Positions 1-10,334 of a stretch of DNA of 64,000 bases are shown one piece after another; positions within the stretch are counted from its first letter, which is position 1; every line of letters begins with the position of its first letter. Below the pieces are notes generated by a model. The model saw only the letters and a program-made list of their open reading frames with translations, was not told where the DNA came from and did no database searches. This stretch comes from Tetrastigma voinierianum. Its lineage: Eukaryota; Streptophyta; Magnoliopsida; Vitales; Vitaceae. The stretch spans positions 62,001-126,000 of the forward strand of contig JAEQBH010005301.1 of assembly GCA_016808115.1 (NCBI GenBank). The letters run 5' to 3'. The position numbers and the translations under genes were made by a program.

Positions 1-509
1 GGTTAATGGACGTGATGTTTATCTTTATTTTTATTTTATTAAAGAAGAAGCATTCAACTTTTCCTTTTTCTTTCTGCAGATGGAAACAATTTGCAATCAT
101 TTTTTGCATGGAGCAGTTATTGGTCTGTCCAATAAATGAATCTGGCGGTCGATTACTAAATTGATTGGTTTTATTTATTTATTTATTTTTAATTAACTTA
201 ATTATTAGATATAAGAAATATAAGAAATTTTGAAATTAGAATATTCGTACACGATAAACTAAGGTGGAGTTTATTTTTTTTATTTAATACCAGAATTTTC
301 TTTGAGTTTAATTACGTCAATAAGATAATAAAGACAAGATGTTTGCTTTATTTTTTAATATCGCAAGAATGAAGAGGAATAAAGAATTTGACGTTATTTT
401 TTGGTTATTTCACCCCGTCTCCCACGGGATGTGTTTAGTTTCTAATCAGAATCGAAAGAAAAATAAATTTCGTGCTAAATTCGACCATATGTACTAAATA
501 AATATATAC

Positions 510-576
<67 letters not shown>

Positions 577-793
577 ATTTAAATTAATTTAAAATTTTAG
601 GTATATTAAAATTATTTAATTAAATTGGTCAGATTTTTAAAAAATTTAAATTTTTATTTTGACGAATTAAAATAAATAAAATGAATTTAAAGTTATAAAT
701 AAAAATAATTCATGAATTTTATCTCTATTTCTATTTTTTTTTTAGGAACCAAATATATACTAAGTAAATTAATTTTGCAAACCTATAAAGAAA
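1..793. other. AT-rich intergenic DNA
   Basis: No open reading frame of note, no RNA gene and no recognisable transposon terminus is visible. The stretch is strongly AT-rich, with many short A and T runs, and holds a long (TA)n tract, listed separately. It ends where a long inverted repeat begins. Confidence 0.6.
513..573. repeat. (TA)n microsatellite
   Basis: About thirty uninterrupted TA dinucleotides are seen directly. Such tracts are usually length-variable between individuals and prone to assembly error. Confidence 0.95.
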
Positions 794-1249
794 TTGACAG
801 ATATAAGTTGGTTCTAGATTACAGTTGTTAATGTTCATTCTGTGATCTCGTTTAGACTATGTTGTAGTGCATTTGAACTTCTTTTGTAGGACTTAGTGTG
901 TGTAAAGAAGATGTGATATATTTTACAACAAATTAAGTAAAGGCATACACAATTTTGTTGAGCTCGGGCAATTTACCTATGTTCACTGGAAGAGGGCTGT
1001 ATTTGTGCACTCTTCTACACTGATTTAAGATTTATACTAGTTTTATAAAGATTTGAGACTCCCTCTCACGGTCAGTTTGAACATAATCACTTATAATGAA
1101 ATTTAGAATGAACTCCTCCATTCCCTTCTTTATAGCATCGCATATCCATAACCCATAATACATCAATATAAGATGAAGAATATAAATACCATCATCTTTT
1201 ACTTAAAGGTGAAAGACGTTTAACGTTCAATACCTCAATTGAGTATCTG
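794..1249 (+). repeat. Left arm of a 456-bp inverted repeat
   Basis: Read on the opposite strand, this segment matches 1978-2433 with scattered substitutions and small indels. Shared landmarks, in order from the outer ends inwards, are TTGACA-ATATA, GTGATCTCGTTT, ACTTAGTGTGTGTA, GACTCCCTCTC, AACATAATCACT, then a run of CATCATCTTT and TACCTC. The arms are imperfect, so this is an aged element. It could be the terminal inverted repeat of a foldback-type DNA transposon, or two LTRs of one family inserted head to head. I recognise no family. Confidence 0.75.
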
Positions 1250-1977
1250 CACTCCGCACTCTCCAACACATCCATACTTCTCGCCAGCTCTTCCTCAAGC
1301 TTTGGATCTTGGGGACTGTGCTTGAGTAACATCTAACCCTCAAATATAGCAACCCTTGATTCGTTCTTTTGAAGTCTAGATAGCAGATTCATTATCTTAA
1401 TGACTTCAACCCTTACCTAGAGAGTTATTCTTTCCTTGTTGTCAGTTGAAACTTGTCGCTAAAGTATTTTTCTCATAATAGAATCCTAGATTGTTTCCAA
1501 TTCTAGTTCATAGCTTAGACATCCTGATCTTCTGTGATTTGATCGTTTTCCACTTGCCAAATAGATACTAGGCCCATCAAGAATCCTGTTTCGTAAGTTC
1601 CTTGTCTCTCAATGCTAAAGGTACTCACGTGTGTCCCATAGTCAGTTTTTCTAGTCCGCACTTCTCATTTGGTATGTCCCCGCACTGGCAAGTTGCCTTA
1701 GTTAGAACTACTTCTAAGCTATCAAACAAGAATTATAAACAAATTAGGATTTTATTCTGAAAATGATACTTGAGCAGCAAGTTTCCTTTTTTCATGTTGT
1801 AATAACTTAAAGGAAAGAACATAAAATAGAAGGAAATGGTGGAGTCATATTAAGATACGATCCAACTCTTATCTAGATCTCTAAGAATAAAATTCACAGA
1901 TAAGTAAATTGGGCATTTGGAAGTTCCTCGACATGGATTTCAAGAAATAGAAATGAAGAAGCAAGCAAACACGTGAG
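1250..1977. other. Spacer between inverted-repeat arms
   Basis: 728 bp lie between the two arms. The segment is less AT-rich than its surroundings and has no long open frame. No transposase motif could be recognised. If the flanking arms are terminal inverted repeats, this would be the body of a non-autonomous element. Confidence 0.4.
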
Positions 1978-2433
1978 TACGTATACCGGGTCGAGGTATT
2001 AAGATTAAAAGCCTTTCACTATGTGTGAAAGATGATGTCTTTTATTTTCTTCTCACCTATATTAATGTAATGAGTTTAAAAGGGAATACGCTATCGGGTG
2101 AGGGGAATAGAAGGAATTTATTCTGAATTACACTAAGAGTGATTATGTTTGAAGAAGGGTTGTGGGTAGAGAGGGAGTCTTGTACCACATACGACTAATT
2201 GTAAACCTTGAATCAAATTTAAGGAAATCCTCGTGATCCGGGGCACAACCGTGGACGTAGTGTGTTGACAACCACATAAAAGATTATGTGCACATTTACT
2301 TATTTCAATTATATCATATTTGCTCTACACACACTAAGTTCTACATGGGGAGTTCGAACACACTGCAATAAAGTTCAAACGAGATCACATAATATCAAGG
2401 ACTGTGACCTAGAACACATACCTATATTTGTCA
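1978..2433 (-). repeat. Right arm of a 456-bp inverted repeat
   Basis: This is the reverse-complement partner of 794-1249. The match fades at the inner side near GTATAC and at the outer side just after TTTGTCAA. Transcription across both arms would give a long hairpin RNA; that is inference, and no promoter is evident. Confidence 0.75.
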
Positions 2434-3413
2434 ACTAGGCTTGTTTCTCATTAGTTCTAGGCATCGGAAAAGAGACATAATTGGTTATCATTGGGTTGAC
2501 TATGTTATTCTCAATGAACTAAATACCAAGCACAAGTCGATCTTAACAAGTCCAAAAGAGGTACCTAGGGTTGTTATGGACGTGGGAGAGTTCCATCAAC
2601 AACGTTTAAAAGTCCACAGCCAAAGAGAAAATAGGTCATTTAGGACTTCCATAATGCACAACTTCCCCTATCTTTGCAAGCGTGAAAGGAATCTAAGAAA
2701 ATGCATTAAGAGATATCATATTTCTATTAACAGAAAGAAGATTACCTTAAGCCATAGTGTTGGTAGGTTTTTAGACAATTGTCAGTTCTTGAATGCCAAA
2801 TATATCTTTTGGAGTTGTACCAAAAAACTGTGGAGTTCTCATTGCAAATTGTAAGAAATAGAAAACTTGGTTATGTGAGTAGCAGAATCAAACTCTACTC
2901 AGAGATATATGGGCCACAATAATATTGCTGCAATAATATTAATGAGGAATTACAAGAATATTGCTACAATAATATTGTGATAAAGAAAGGTAGAAAATAT
3001 TGCTAGTGAAAATACTACAATTAGGAAATAAAACTCTTCAAAAATAGATATGCTAGTTGCATGTTGTATCACTTATAAGAAGAAAGGCACATGCCTCTCT
3101 TCTCCTCATACACTTGACCTTTTAATTATAATTTTAAATGAGTAATAATAATAATGCTTTGGTGTTATCAATTTCCAGATTAATATATTCATTTAATCTA
3201 TGATAACTAATTCAAACATATCGATTACATTTTCATTGTGAAGAACAGTGATACACTCTTCTTTTTCTACATTAATTCTTGTACGTATATATTGAAAAGT
3301 AATAAGGTTTCTTTAATTTAACTCTGAAATAAAATACAGTGCATAAACATACAACTCTAACATCTTTAGAAATGACATATTCCTTGAACATATGAATTGC
3401 ATTAGCATTATTT
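2434..3413. other. Intergenic region downstream of the UGT gene
   Basis: No gene was recognised. A 137-codon open frame at 2441-2854 has no familiar motif and an unusual composition, so I do not call it. Around 2900-3010 there are short repeats of the word CAATAATATTGC. From about 3190 to 3413 the sequence matches 38470-38693, which lies just 3' of the second UGT copy, so the duplication that made the two UGT genes included at least 220 bp of 3' flank. That conserved flank should hold the 3' UTR and polyadenylation region. Confidence 0.5.
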
Positions 3414-4883
3414 TCATACGATGTTGGTGATTATATCCTCAATTAAACGAGCTAAGCAAGTGTGTGAAGATCCACCCTCGATCAAGGTATTTCTGATATA
3501 TTCTTTCATCTCCTTTGCTCTTCTTTTAACTTCGTTATCATTTTTCATCAAATTTCTTATACCATTCTCAATCTCCTCAGTTCTCACAAATTGACCATTA
3601 TTGAACTTATAATCTAACGTAATCTCAATAGCCAATCCTAACTCTTTTACCAGATGAAACGCATTGAGTTGTTGCTCTGAGTATATAGGCCACGTGGCAA
3701 TCGATACTCCATACCATAGACTTTCTAATATAGAATTCCATCCACAATGAGACACAAAACCTCCAATTGATGGGTGAGCTAGGACAACTGATTGTGGGAC
3801 CCATCCAATGACCTTTCCAATTCCAGTCGTTCGATCCAAGAATCCTTGAGGTAATACCTCTTCAAGATTTGTGTAGTCACTAGGCATTGCAATCTCACCC
3901 TTTGGTGGGGGTCGACGAAGACTCCACAAGAAGCGATATTGACTAGACTCAAGTGCTTGTGCAATCTCTTTAACCTGATCTAAAGGAAAGATGCCATGAC
4001 TTCCGAAGCATAAGAAAACCACAGATGATGGGGGTTGATGATCTAGCCAATTCATGATGTCCATATTAGTATCATCATCATCATCATCATGGTCCGGATG
4101 TTCCCTGTGCTTTAGGTTTAATATGGGCCCCAGAGGATATAGAGGAGGGAATGTACCTTCAAGAAAGGAGTTAATAGCATGAGATTCCAACTCCATAAAT
4201 GAATTCACCAAAATACCCTTCATTTCTCTAAACCGGCTTATACAACGGAGAAAAGCAGCGGACCCACCACCCTGCTTTTCCCCAAGGACAGCAGGCAGGA
4301 CTCGAGCAGGAACCGAGTTGATAAAACTCGGGACAACCAACTCAGCTTCCGAGTCAACCAACTCAGTAACATCCACTCCCTGGTGGTCATGGAGAGCTTG
4401 AAGATGGAACGTGAGACCAAGAAAGGCTGCACTGGCTGTGAAGAAAAGATAAGAAGGAACGCCAAATTCATCAGCTACATCCACCATGGATGTGGAAAGC
4501 ATGTCGAGCACAAACCCGGCGAGTCGGGTGGACGACTCGGACTGAGTCAGCAGCTGCTTGACTGCGTTTCTGACGAGAGATTTCTGGTCTTCAATGGAAC
4601 TGCAGAGTAGATAGGTTGCATCGAATACTGTTTTAGGGTTGGAGGTCAACTGGGGATCATCAAGTTGAGGAAGGTGGATGAAACGAATGCTCTCAGAAAC
4701 TGACGCAGAAAGAGAACGGATATAGGTATTGACGGCGGAATCCTCAAGCATAGGCAGCTTCACGATGAGAACAGTGACGGAGAAGCGATCGTCTCGATGG
4801 ACGAGAAGCTTTGCAAACTCTAACATGGAGACGATGTGGCCTATGCTCGGAAGAGGGATGAACACCAGCTCAGCTTTCTTCAT
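3414..4883 (-). CDS. UDP-glycosyltransferase, UGT71-like (family 1)
   Basis: This is an intact single-exon gene of 489 codons ending in TGA. Family-1 plant glycosyltransferases move sugar, usually glucose from UDP-glucose, onto small hydroxylated acceptors such as flavonoids, terpenoids or hormones in the cytosol. The N-terminus has the conserved PxPxxGH pattern (PLPSIGH) with the expected catalytic His at residue 16, and the partner Asp is at about 127 in GFVLDM. The 44-residue PSPG sugar-donor box runs from about 361 (WVPQ) to 404 (EQQ), with HCGWNS and final Gln, which usually goes with UDP-glucose. The N-terminal MKKAELVFIP pattern and overall layout resemble the UGT71 clade; the acceptor cannot be read from sequence. 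The open frame extends 12 codons further upstream (to 4919), but the Met at 4883 matches the start of the paralogue at 40162 and of the family. A run of six Asp sits near residue 265. The PSPG box is Y/S altered (LWYGVSIATWP) compared with the paralogue's LWCGVPIATWP. It has no neighbours on its own side; its paralogues are 34 kb away. Confidence 0.93.
   Translation of the reverse strand: MKKAELVFIPLPSIGHIVSMLEFAKLLVHRDDRFSVTVLIVKLPMLEDSAVNTYIRSLSASVSESIRFIHLPQLDDPQLTSNPKTVFDATYLLCSSIEDQKSLVRNAVKQLLTQSESSTRLAGFVLDMLSTSMVDVADEFGVPSYLFFTASAAFLGLTFHLQALHDHQGVDVTELVDSEAELVVPSFINSVPARVLPAVLGEKQGGGSAAFLRCISRFREMKGILVNSFMELESHAINSFLEGTFPPLYPLGPILNLKHREHPDHDDDDDDTNMDIMNWLDHQPPSSVVFLCFGSHGIFPLDQVKEIAQALESSQYRFLWSLRRPPPKGEIAMPSDYTNLEEVLPQGFLDRTTGIGKVIGWVPQSVVLAHPSIGGFVSHCGWNSILESLWYGVSIATWPIYSEQQLNAFHLVKELGLAIEITLDYKFNNGQFVRTEEIENGIRNLMKNDNEVKRRAKEMKEYIRNTLIEGGSSHTCLARLIEDIITNIV
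4071..4090 (-). repeat. (ATC)n tract coding poly-Asp in the UGT
   Basis: A pure ATC repeat on the plus strand encodes six successive Asp residues in a loop before the PSPG box. The pseudogene copy at 39350-39375 carries eight, so the tract has changed length since duplication. Confidence 0.9.
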
Positions 4884-4970
4884 CACTACTAGTATATACA
4901 GAGAAAGAGAGACCAACACTTAGAACAAATGTTGATGTAATTTGAATTAGTGGAGGCTGTGATAAGATTT

Positions 4971-4977
4971 CTTATAG
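4971..4977 (-). promoter_or_regulatory. Candidate TATA box of the UGT gene
   Basis: CTATAAG on the minus strand lies about 90 bp upstream of the chosen ATG. The surrounding block (TTCTTATAGCTAATTATA on the plus strand) is kept upstream of the second UGT at about 40217-40234 and in part at 40555-40590, which supports a promoter role. No transcription start has been measured. Confidence 0.5.
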
Positions 4978-6127
4978 CTAATTATACCTTGGAGAACAAG
5001 AATGACTCTTGATTTAATGCAACATGAATCGAGCAGTAGAGCTAATTAACTATACCTTGGGGATGGGGGCATTGAATAAGCCCATATCTAAGATTAATCG
5101 AAAATACGGGGTTCCCAAAGCCAACGATTTAATTTTATTACTATTAGCTATTTATTTAATTGTATTTTCGAATTTATCCGCTAAGACTTTCTTGATTTAT
5201 TCATAAGATTTCGATTTATTCATAAGATTTTATATCGACGCCTCTATAACAAGATCTTATTTTATCAAGCTTAGTGAGTAATCCGAGATAATATCAAAAA
5301 CTCTCTAGTAATTTTCGTTTTTTATTTTTTTATTTGTTTTTTTCTTAATTTTATTATTCTTCATAATCGAACTACATCAATTTGATATAAAAATATAACT
5401 GATCCGAGATCGTTTATTATTCTCGTTTCTATGCGACAAATATAAATTTTATTACTCACATTCGAGCCTACTTTGGTGGGCTGTATCTGATCCGAGTCGA
5501 TTACTTTGTCTTCAAGCATGTGATTCTTGAAATATTCATTCCCAGTTTGTATTTTCTGATGACAGAAGCAGACAAACGACTGATTTTTAGCACTCTGAGA
5601 TGACTTCAGATTCGAGGGCTACCACTCAATCAATAGGCAACAACAGACAGGCAGTAACGGATGGGCGCCGACACCAATACCCGAGATTCTAGGCAACAAC
5701 GGACATCCAAGCCTTAAAAAAAGACAAAATTAGGCTAATCGCCTTTATATTCAAACGACATATATGTCATAATATTCTTGGTGTAAATGATTCGATATCC
5801 TCCACTACTAAGGGCATGAACTTGCAATAAGGATATAACACTGTGTCACTAGTAACTTTTTATAAATAGAGTCTTAACAATGGCGGGGGATCTTTTGGCC
5901 ATTTCCAGAAGAACCACATCAAACAAGACTATCTAAGTATGATAGAAATAAAGGAAGGATATAAGCTGACAAAAACAGTATAGAAATAAAGCTCCAAACT
6001 AACTACTGTAATAACCTTAAACCCCACTTGATGAAAAGCTTTCACTCTGGTTCACAAATTTATCAAGTGTAACCTCACTCATTCACAGTTCATAAACAAA
6101 CACAAATACCTTATGATATAATGATTG
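4978..6127. other. UGT upstream region and intergenic DNA
   Basis: No gene was recognised. A 60-codon open frame near 5024 shows no known motif. Around 5400-5500 the phrase GATCCGAG occurs twice, and 5640-5700 is locally richer in GC, with repeated GGCAACAACRGAC words. No LTR termini or target duplications were found. Confidence 0.4.
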
Positions 6128-7440
6128 TTGGGAAACATCATGGATCAATCTATCCATATTGGTACGATATTGTCTACTTTGAATTTAAGCCCTCATGGTT
6201 TTGTTTTTGGGCTTTCTCCCAAAAGGCCTCATACCAATTGGATGTTATCATGCTTGTATACTCATAAGCCATCACATTCTTAGCCGATGTGAGACACTGT
6301 GAGACTTTGGGTACACACCTAATAATCCTCCCCTCGAACAAAGTTTTATCGAACCTCCCCTTAAATTAGGATTTCTTTCACTGTGTTCAAGTGCATGCCT
6401 TATATTAAGCACTATCTATTAGGGGGGTCCACCACATCATTTTGTTATGTTTGCACCCACACAGTTAAACTTGAACCCGATTACTCGACTTTGATACCAT
6501 TTTATTGGGAACCTTCATGAACCCTTTCCACATCCACATTGATATGATATGTCCATTTTGCACCTAAGCACTCATGATTTTGTTTTTGGATTTTTCCCCA
6601 AAATGCCTCATACCAATTCGATGTTATCATGCTTGTATACTTATAAGCCGTCTCATTCCTAACCGATGTAGGACATTATAAGACTTTGGGTGCACACCCA
6701 ACAATACTCCCCTCGAATAAAGTTTTACTTAGCCTCCCCTTAAACTAGGATTTCTTTCACTAAGTTCAAGCACACGCCTTACGTGAAGCACCATTTATCA
6801 AGGAGGCCCACCACATCATTTTGTTCGGCTTCCACCCACACGGTTAAGTTTGAACCCGATTACCAGGCTTTGATACCACTTTGTTGGGAACCTTCATGGA
6901 CCCTTTCCACATTCACATTGATATGATATTGTCCACTTTAGGCTGAAGCACTCTTGGTTTTGTTTTTTGGCTTTTTCCCAAAATGCCTCATACCAATTAA
7001 ATGTTATCATGCTAGTATACTTATAAGTCGTCCCATTCCTAATCGATGTGGGACATTGTGAGACTTTGGGTACATATCCAACAATCTTCATCGAGCAATC
7101 TCTTAAACTAAGATTTCCTTCACTACGTTCTAGCACACGCCTTACGTGAAACACCATCTATCAAGGGGGCCTACTATATCATTTTGTTCGGCTTCACCCA
7201 CACGGTTAAACTTGAACTCGGTTACCCGGCTCTAATACCACTTTATTGGGAACCTTCAAGGACCCTTTCCTCATCCATATTGATATGATATTGTCCACTT
7301 TAGGCCTAGCCCTCATGGTTTTGTTTTTGGGCTTTTCTCTCAAAAGAGCTCATACTAATTAGATGTTGTTCATATTTATATACACATAAGCCTTCTCATT
7401 CCTAACCGACAACATTGTGAGATTTTGGGTGCACACCCAA
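6128..7440. repeat. Tandem array of four ~370-bp units
   Basis: Units begin at TTGGGAAMCWTCAWG near 6128, 6504, 6883 and 7245, giving spacings of 376, 379 and 362 bp; the last is incomplete. Each unit contains TTGATATGATAT, GGTTTTGTTTTTGG, CTCATACCAATT, ATGTTATCATGC, TGTGAGACTTTGGGT and, towards the end, CACACGGTTAA with TTTGATACCA. No coding potential is evident. Similar words occur widely in plant genomes as dispersed repeats; their arrangement here in tandem is what the sequence shows. The family is not identified. Confidence 0.85.
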
Positions 7441-7608
7441 TAGTGATAAGGTCTTCTTCTATACCTATAACCAAACAATTTTTTATGCTTTTGCCAGGAG
7501 TAGTTAAAATTTCAACCACACAAGAGGTCAAAACAAAAAAGATACTTCCACTCTCACCTTCAAACTCTCTTCTGCCATCATGAAAATCATATTTCACCTC
7601 TTATAACT
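7441..7608. other. Spacer before the solo LTR
   Basis: Short non-coding stretch. Its last five bases, TAACT (7604-7608), are the left copy of the target-site duplication of the next element. Confidence 0.6.
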
Positions 7609-9627
7609 TGTGACACCCCGATGTCGGGGGTCCGTTGACAACCCGTCAACCCGCGGAATATCTGTGTCTCACATTATGAGATTCATACATGAGTAAAAAT
7701 GGCCACTTGGGCCCATACATCAATACTCACCAAAAAAAATACATCAACTATATTACAATTGTTCAAGAGTTATTACATTACTCTTAACCAAAACATATTT
7801 CAAAATTTAGAGTTTTAATACATGTTTTACAAAATAAAATATCAAAGCCACAACCCGGCTTTCTTCTGAAAATCGGCCTCTAGTGAGCGTCGTCTTCCTG
7901 AACACTCCCCGTACTTGAAATAATGATCCCTCGACAGGGTGAGCAATGCCCAGTAGTGATAATCTCCTACATGGGTTACTCCCCACCTAAGTGCACATGC
8001 AATGATTCAACATAACCACATTCAAGAAAATGCATGATCCTACTTGAATGTCTACGTGATATGGATGAGAATGACTCACCCCTTTTCCCACTCTCGAGCC
8101 CTCATCGACTTCACGCACGTCGTTCGCAAATGCGAAAACATCGCTTTCAAACAAAGGTTTTTGTTCTCGAAATGTACTATCGAAGCTCGTAAATATTTGA
8201 CTACCCTCCGAGGCGACCGGTCGATCATTTTTCTCCGAAACAACCATGGGTCACCGAGATGAACTCCGTTGACCACTCTCCAAAGCAATTCTTCGGAAAA
8301 TCTTCCTTGAAATTCCTTTTCACAACCATTTTCCATTTTTCATTTCTTCATACCATGCACTCACACCTAATTTTCTAGGGTGCCGTTCCTGCATATGAAA
8401 TGCATTATGCCGCCTAACCACACGCCAATATATCAATTATGCATATATTAACAAAATTTACATACATACCACATGTTATTTAATTCACATCAATAACATC
8501 AAAATTAGCTCTCATGGGCTAATCAACAATCCAATTTAATTAATTCCAATGGCTTTCACACAATTATATTTTTATATAATTCATCATCATGTTAACACAT
8601 TTACTTAAGCGCATTAACAATTTCCTTTTTTCACACAATTCAAGCCATCCACCCGAAAGCAATATTTACTAAACACACATGGACCACTGTCCAACCAAGC
8701 AACCGGACTGTTTTTAACCGTCCCTAAAGAGCAAGGTCAGTCCATGGCGTACCCCACTCACCAAGCATCGAACCACTTTGTGGAACCGAAATCCATGGCC
8801 ATATCCGGCCCAAAAACACCAAAACCATAATTTATTGCATAAATTATCACACAAACCACCCAAACAGTCCCTAAACTGTCCAAAACGGGTTCAAAATATT
8901 CCAACAATTTATCTCCACTTGGGATCGATCAAATGGCCACCACAAATTTCAAATCAACCAAATCATTTACAAAACTCTTAAAAACCGAAAATAACCGAGT
9001 AGAAGAAGACCCCTACCTCTCGGAGTTTTCGAAACTCCACAAAATTGGTGCCCGCGAGTAGCCCTTGCCGTGTAGAACAACTTTGCTTCTTGGCCCGACA
9101 AGATCCGACGGTCCAACATCAAATCTGTGGCAGGCTGGTACTTCTCTCTAAAACCCCACTTTCAACCGCACTCTCCCCTTTCCCCTACTGCACGTACTAG
9201 CCAAAAGGAGAAGAAAGCTCTTCTTTTTGTCCCCCTCATTGCCACTTGTTAAGCCATCATAGGCTCATTGGATTTCCTTATCCATTTAATCCACCAACCT
9301 TTGATTTTCCTTTAATTAGGAGATGCCACATGTCACCTTATAAATTCCAAAACTCAGCTCAAGTCGACCGATCAAGACTCGACACGCGGCTATCAATCGG
9401 CGAGCCACCAAAATGCCCCAAGTGTCCCGTGACTACGCCGCTGTTCCTCGAAAAACGCGCAAATTCGACCGCCTTAATTCGAATAAATTCGATGCGAGCC
9501 AGATTTCTCGAAACGATTCCAACCGTGAAGTCCTGCTTTCACACCGAGATCTAGAAAAATTCCGGATTTTGACTGAAATTACCATTTTGCCATTTTTCAG
9601 AAAATTAGGTTTTCTCAGGGTTTCACA
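7609..9627 (-). mobile_element. Solo LTR, ~2.0 kb, Ty3/gypsy-like
   Basis: The 2019-bp segment starts with TG at 7609 and ends with CA at 9626-9627. It is flanked by identical 5-bp repeats TAACT at 7604-7608 and 9628-9632. Read on the minus strand it begins TGTGAAACCCTGAG and ends CATCGGGGTGTCACA. It has no coding capacity or internal region, so it is a solo LTR left by recombination between the two LTRs of a full element. Homologues of the same length class are at 29391-31324 (opposite orientation) and 33383-35391 (same orientation). The middle carries a GTGGCAGGCT block shared with the 29.9-kb copy. Small open frames within it are shadows. Confidence 0.9.
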
Positions 9628-10175
9628 TAACTATTATATGGTAATCAACCAAAACCCAAGGTCAGCAAGCATGGAAAGATTCACATATTTCTTTTCCGCC
9701 TTCTCCTCCTCATCTGAAGAATCGTATTATTCTTCCTCATCATATATATAGTACTCTTCATCCTCATCATCATAGTATTCTTCGACTTCATTATAGTTGT
9801 CTTCCAAGACAATATTAGGCAGCAGATATCTGGACCCTCTTTGATTGCTGTCCCATAAGCCACTCATGTAGATGATCTCGAATATAACCAAATGGTTGAT
9901 AGGAATGCCAAAATAAAAAAGCATATACAGAATTAATATAATCATACTTTGAATCATATTTTATAAAATTGTCGTGCATCTAAGGTCATATTTCACTTCA
10001 CAAAAACCTACTCCTCAAGTGTGCCTTTTAAAACTATGGAAGCAAAGCATATACAGAGAAACATTTCTTATCAAAACTATTGGGACATGCAACTAAATTA
10101 TGAATACGTGCTATAACTTGCAAGCCAACTGTATAAATTTAGAGAACAAACCAGCTATGAAAGACCAAGTAAGAA
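9628..10175. other. Duplicon copy 1, first block
   Basis: From about 9690 the sequence resembles 60560-60760, and 10055-10175 clearly matches 61385-61490 (shared words ACTATTGG, ATGCAAC-AAATTATGAATA, GCAAGCCAA, AGTAAGA). On the minus strand 9730-9870 reads as an acidic segment rich in Asp, Glu and Tyr ending at a stop. This could be the 3' exon of an old gene, but the copy at 60.6 kb does not keep the frame, so I do not call a gene. The block ends with AAGAA at 10171-10175, the left target duplication of the next insertion. Confidence 0.5.
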
Positions 10176-10334
10176 TGTATTACTTGTTAAGACCAAATGC
10201 TATATATAAATTTTAAAACACCTTCAGCCAGTTATTGTATCTAATCCCCGATACTTGCGTAAAACTTGTTAAGACCATATATTTGTATGCTCATAGAAGA
10301 ATTGTTTTGTCATTGAACTCATTTAAAAAGATTA

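Noticed and set aside
2441..2854. 137-codon plus-strand frame
   Set aside because: No recognisable motif and no support from splice or promoter context; it begins beside the inverted-repeat arm and may be chance in moderately GC-balanced DNA.
3414..4919. Longer 501-codon start for the UGT
   Set aside because: The extra 12 residues fall in the leader, and the Met at 4883 aligns with the paralogue and with the family start.
5024..5206. 60-codon frame as organelle-derived or membrane protein
   Set aside because: No similarity to plastid or mitochondrial genes could be recognised, and it has no other support.
9727..9957. Acidic Asp/Glu/Tyr-rich frame as a gene end
   Set aside because: The paralogous region near 60.6 kb does not keep the frame, and the run arises from ATC/TCC repeats; kept only as a note.
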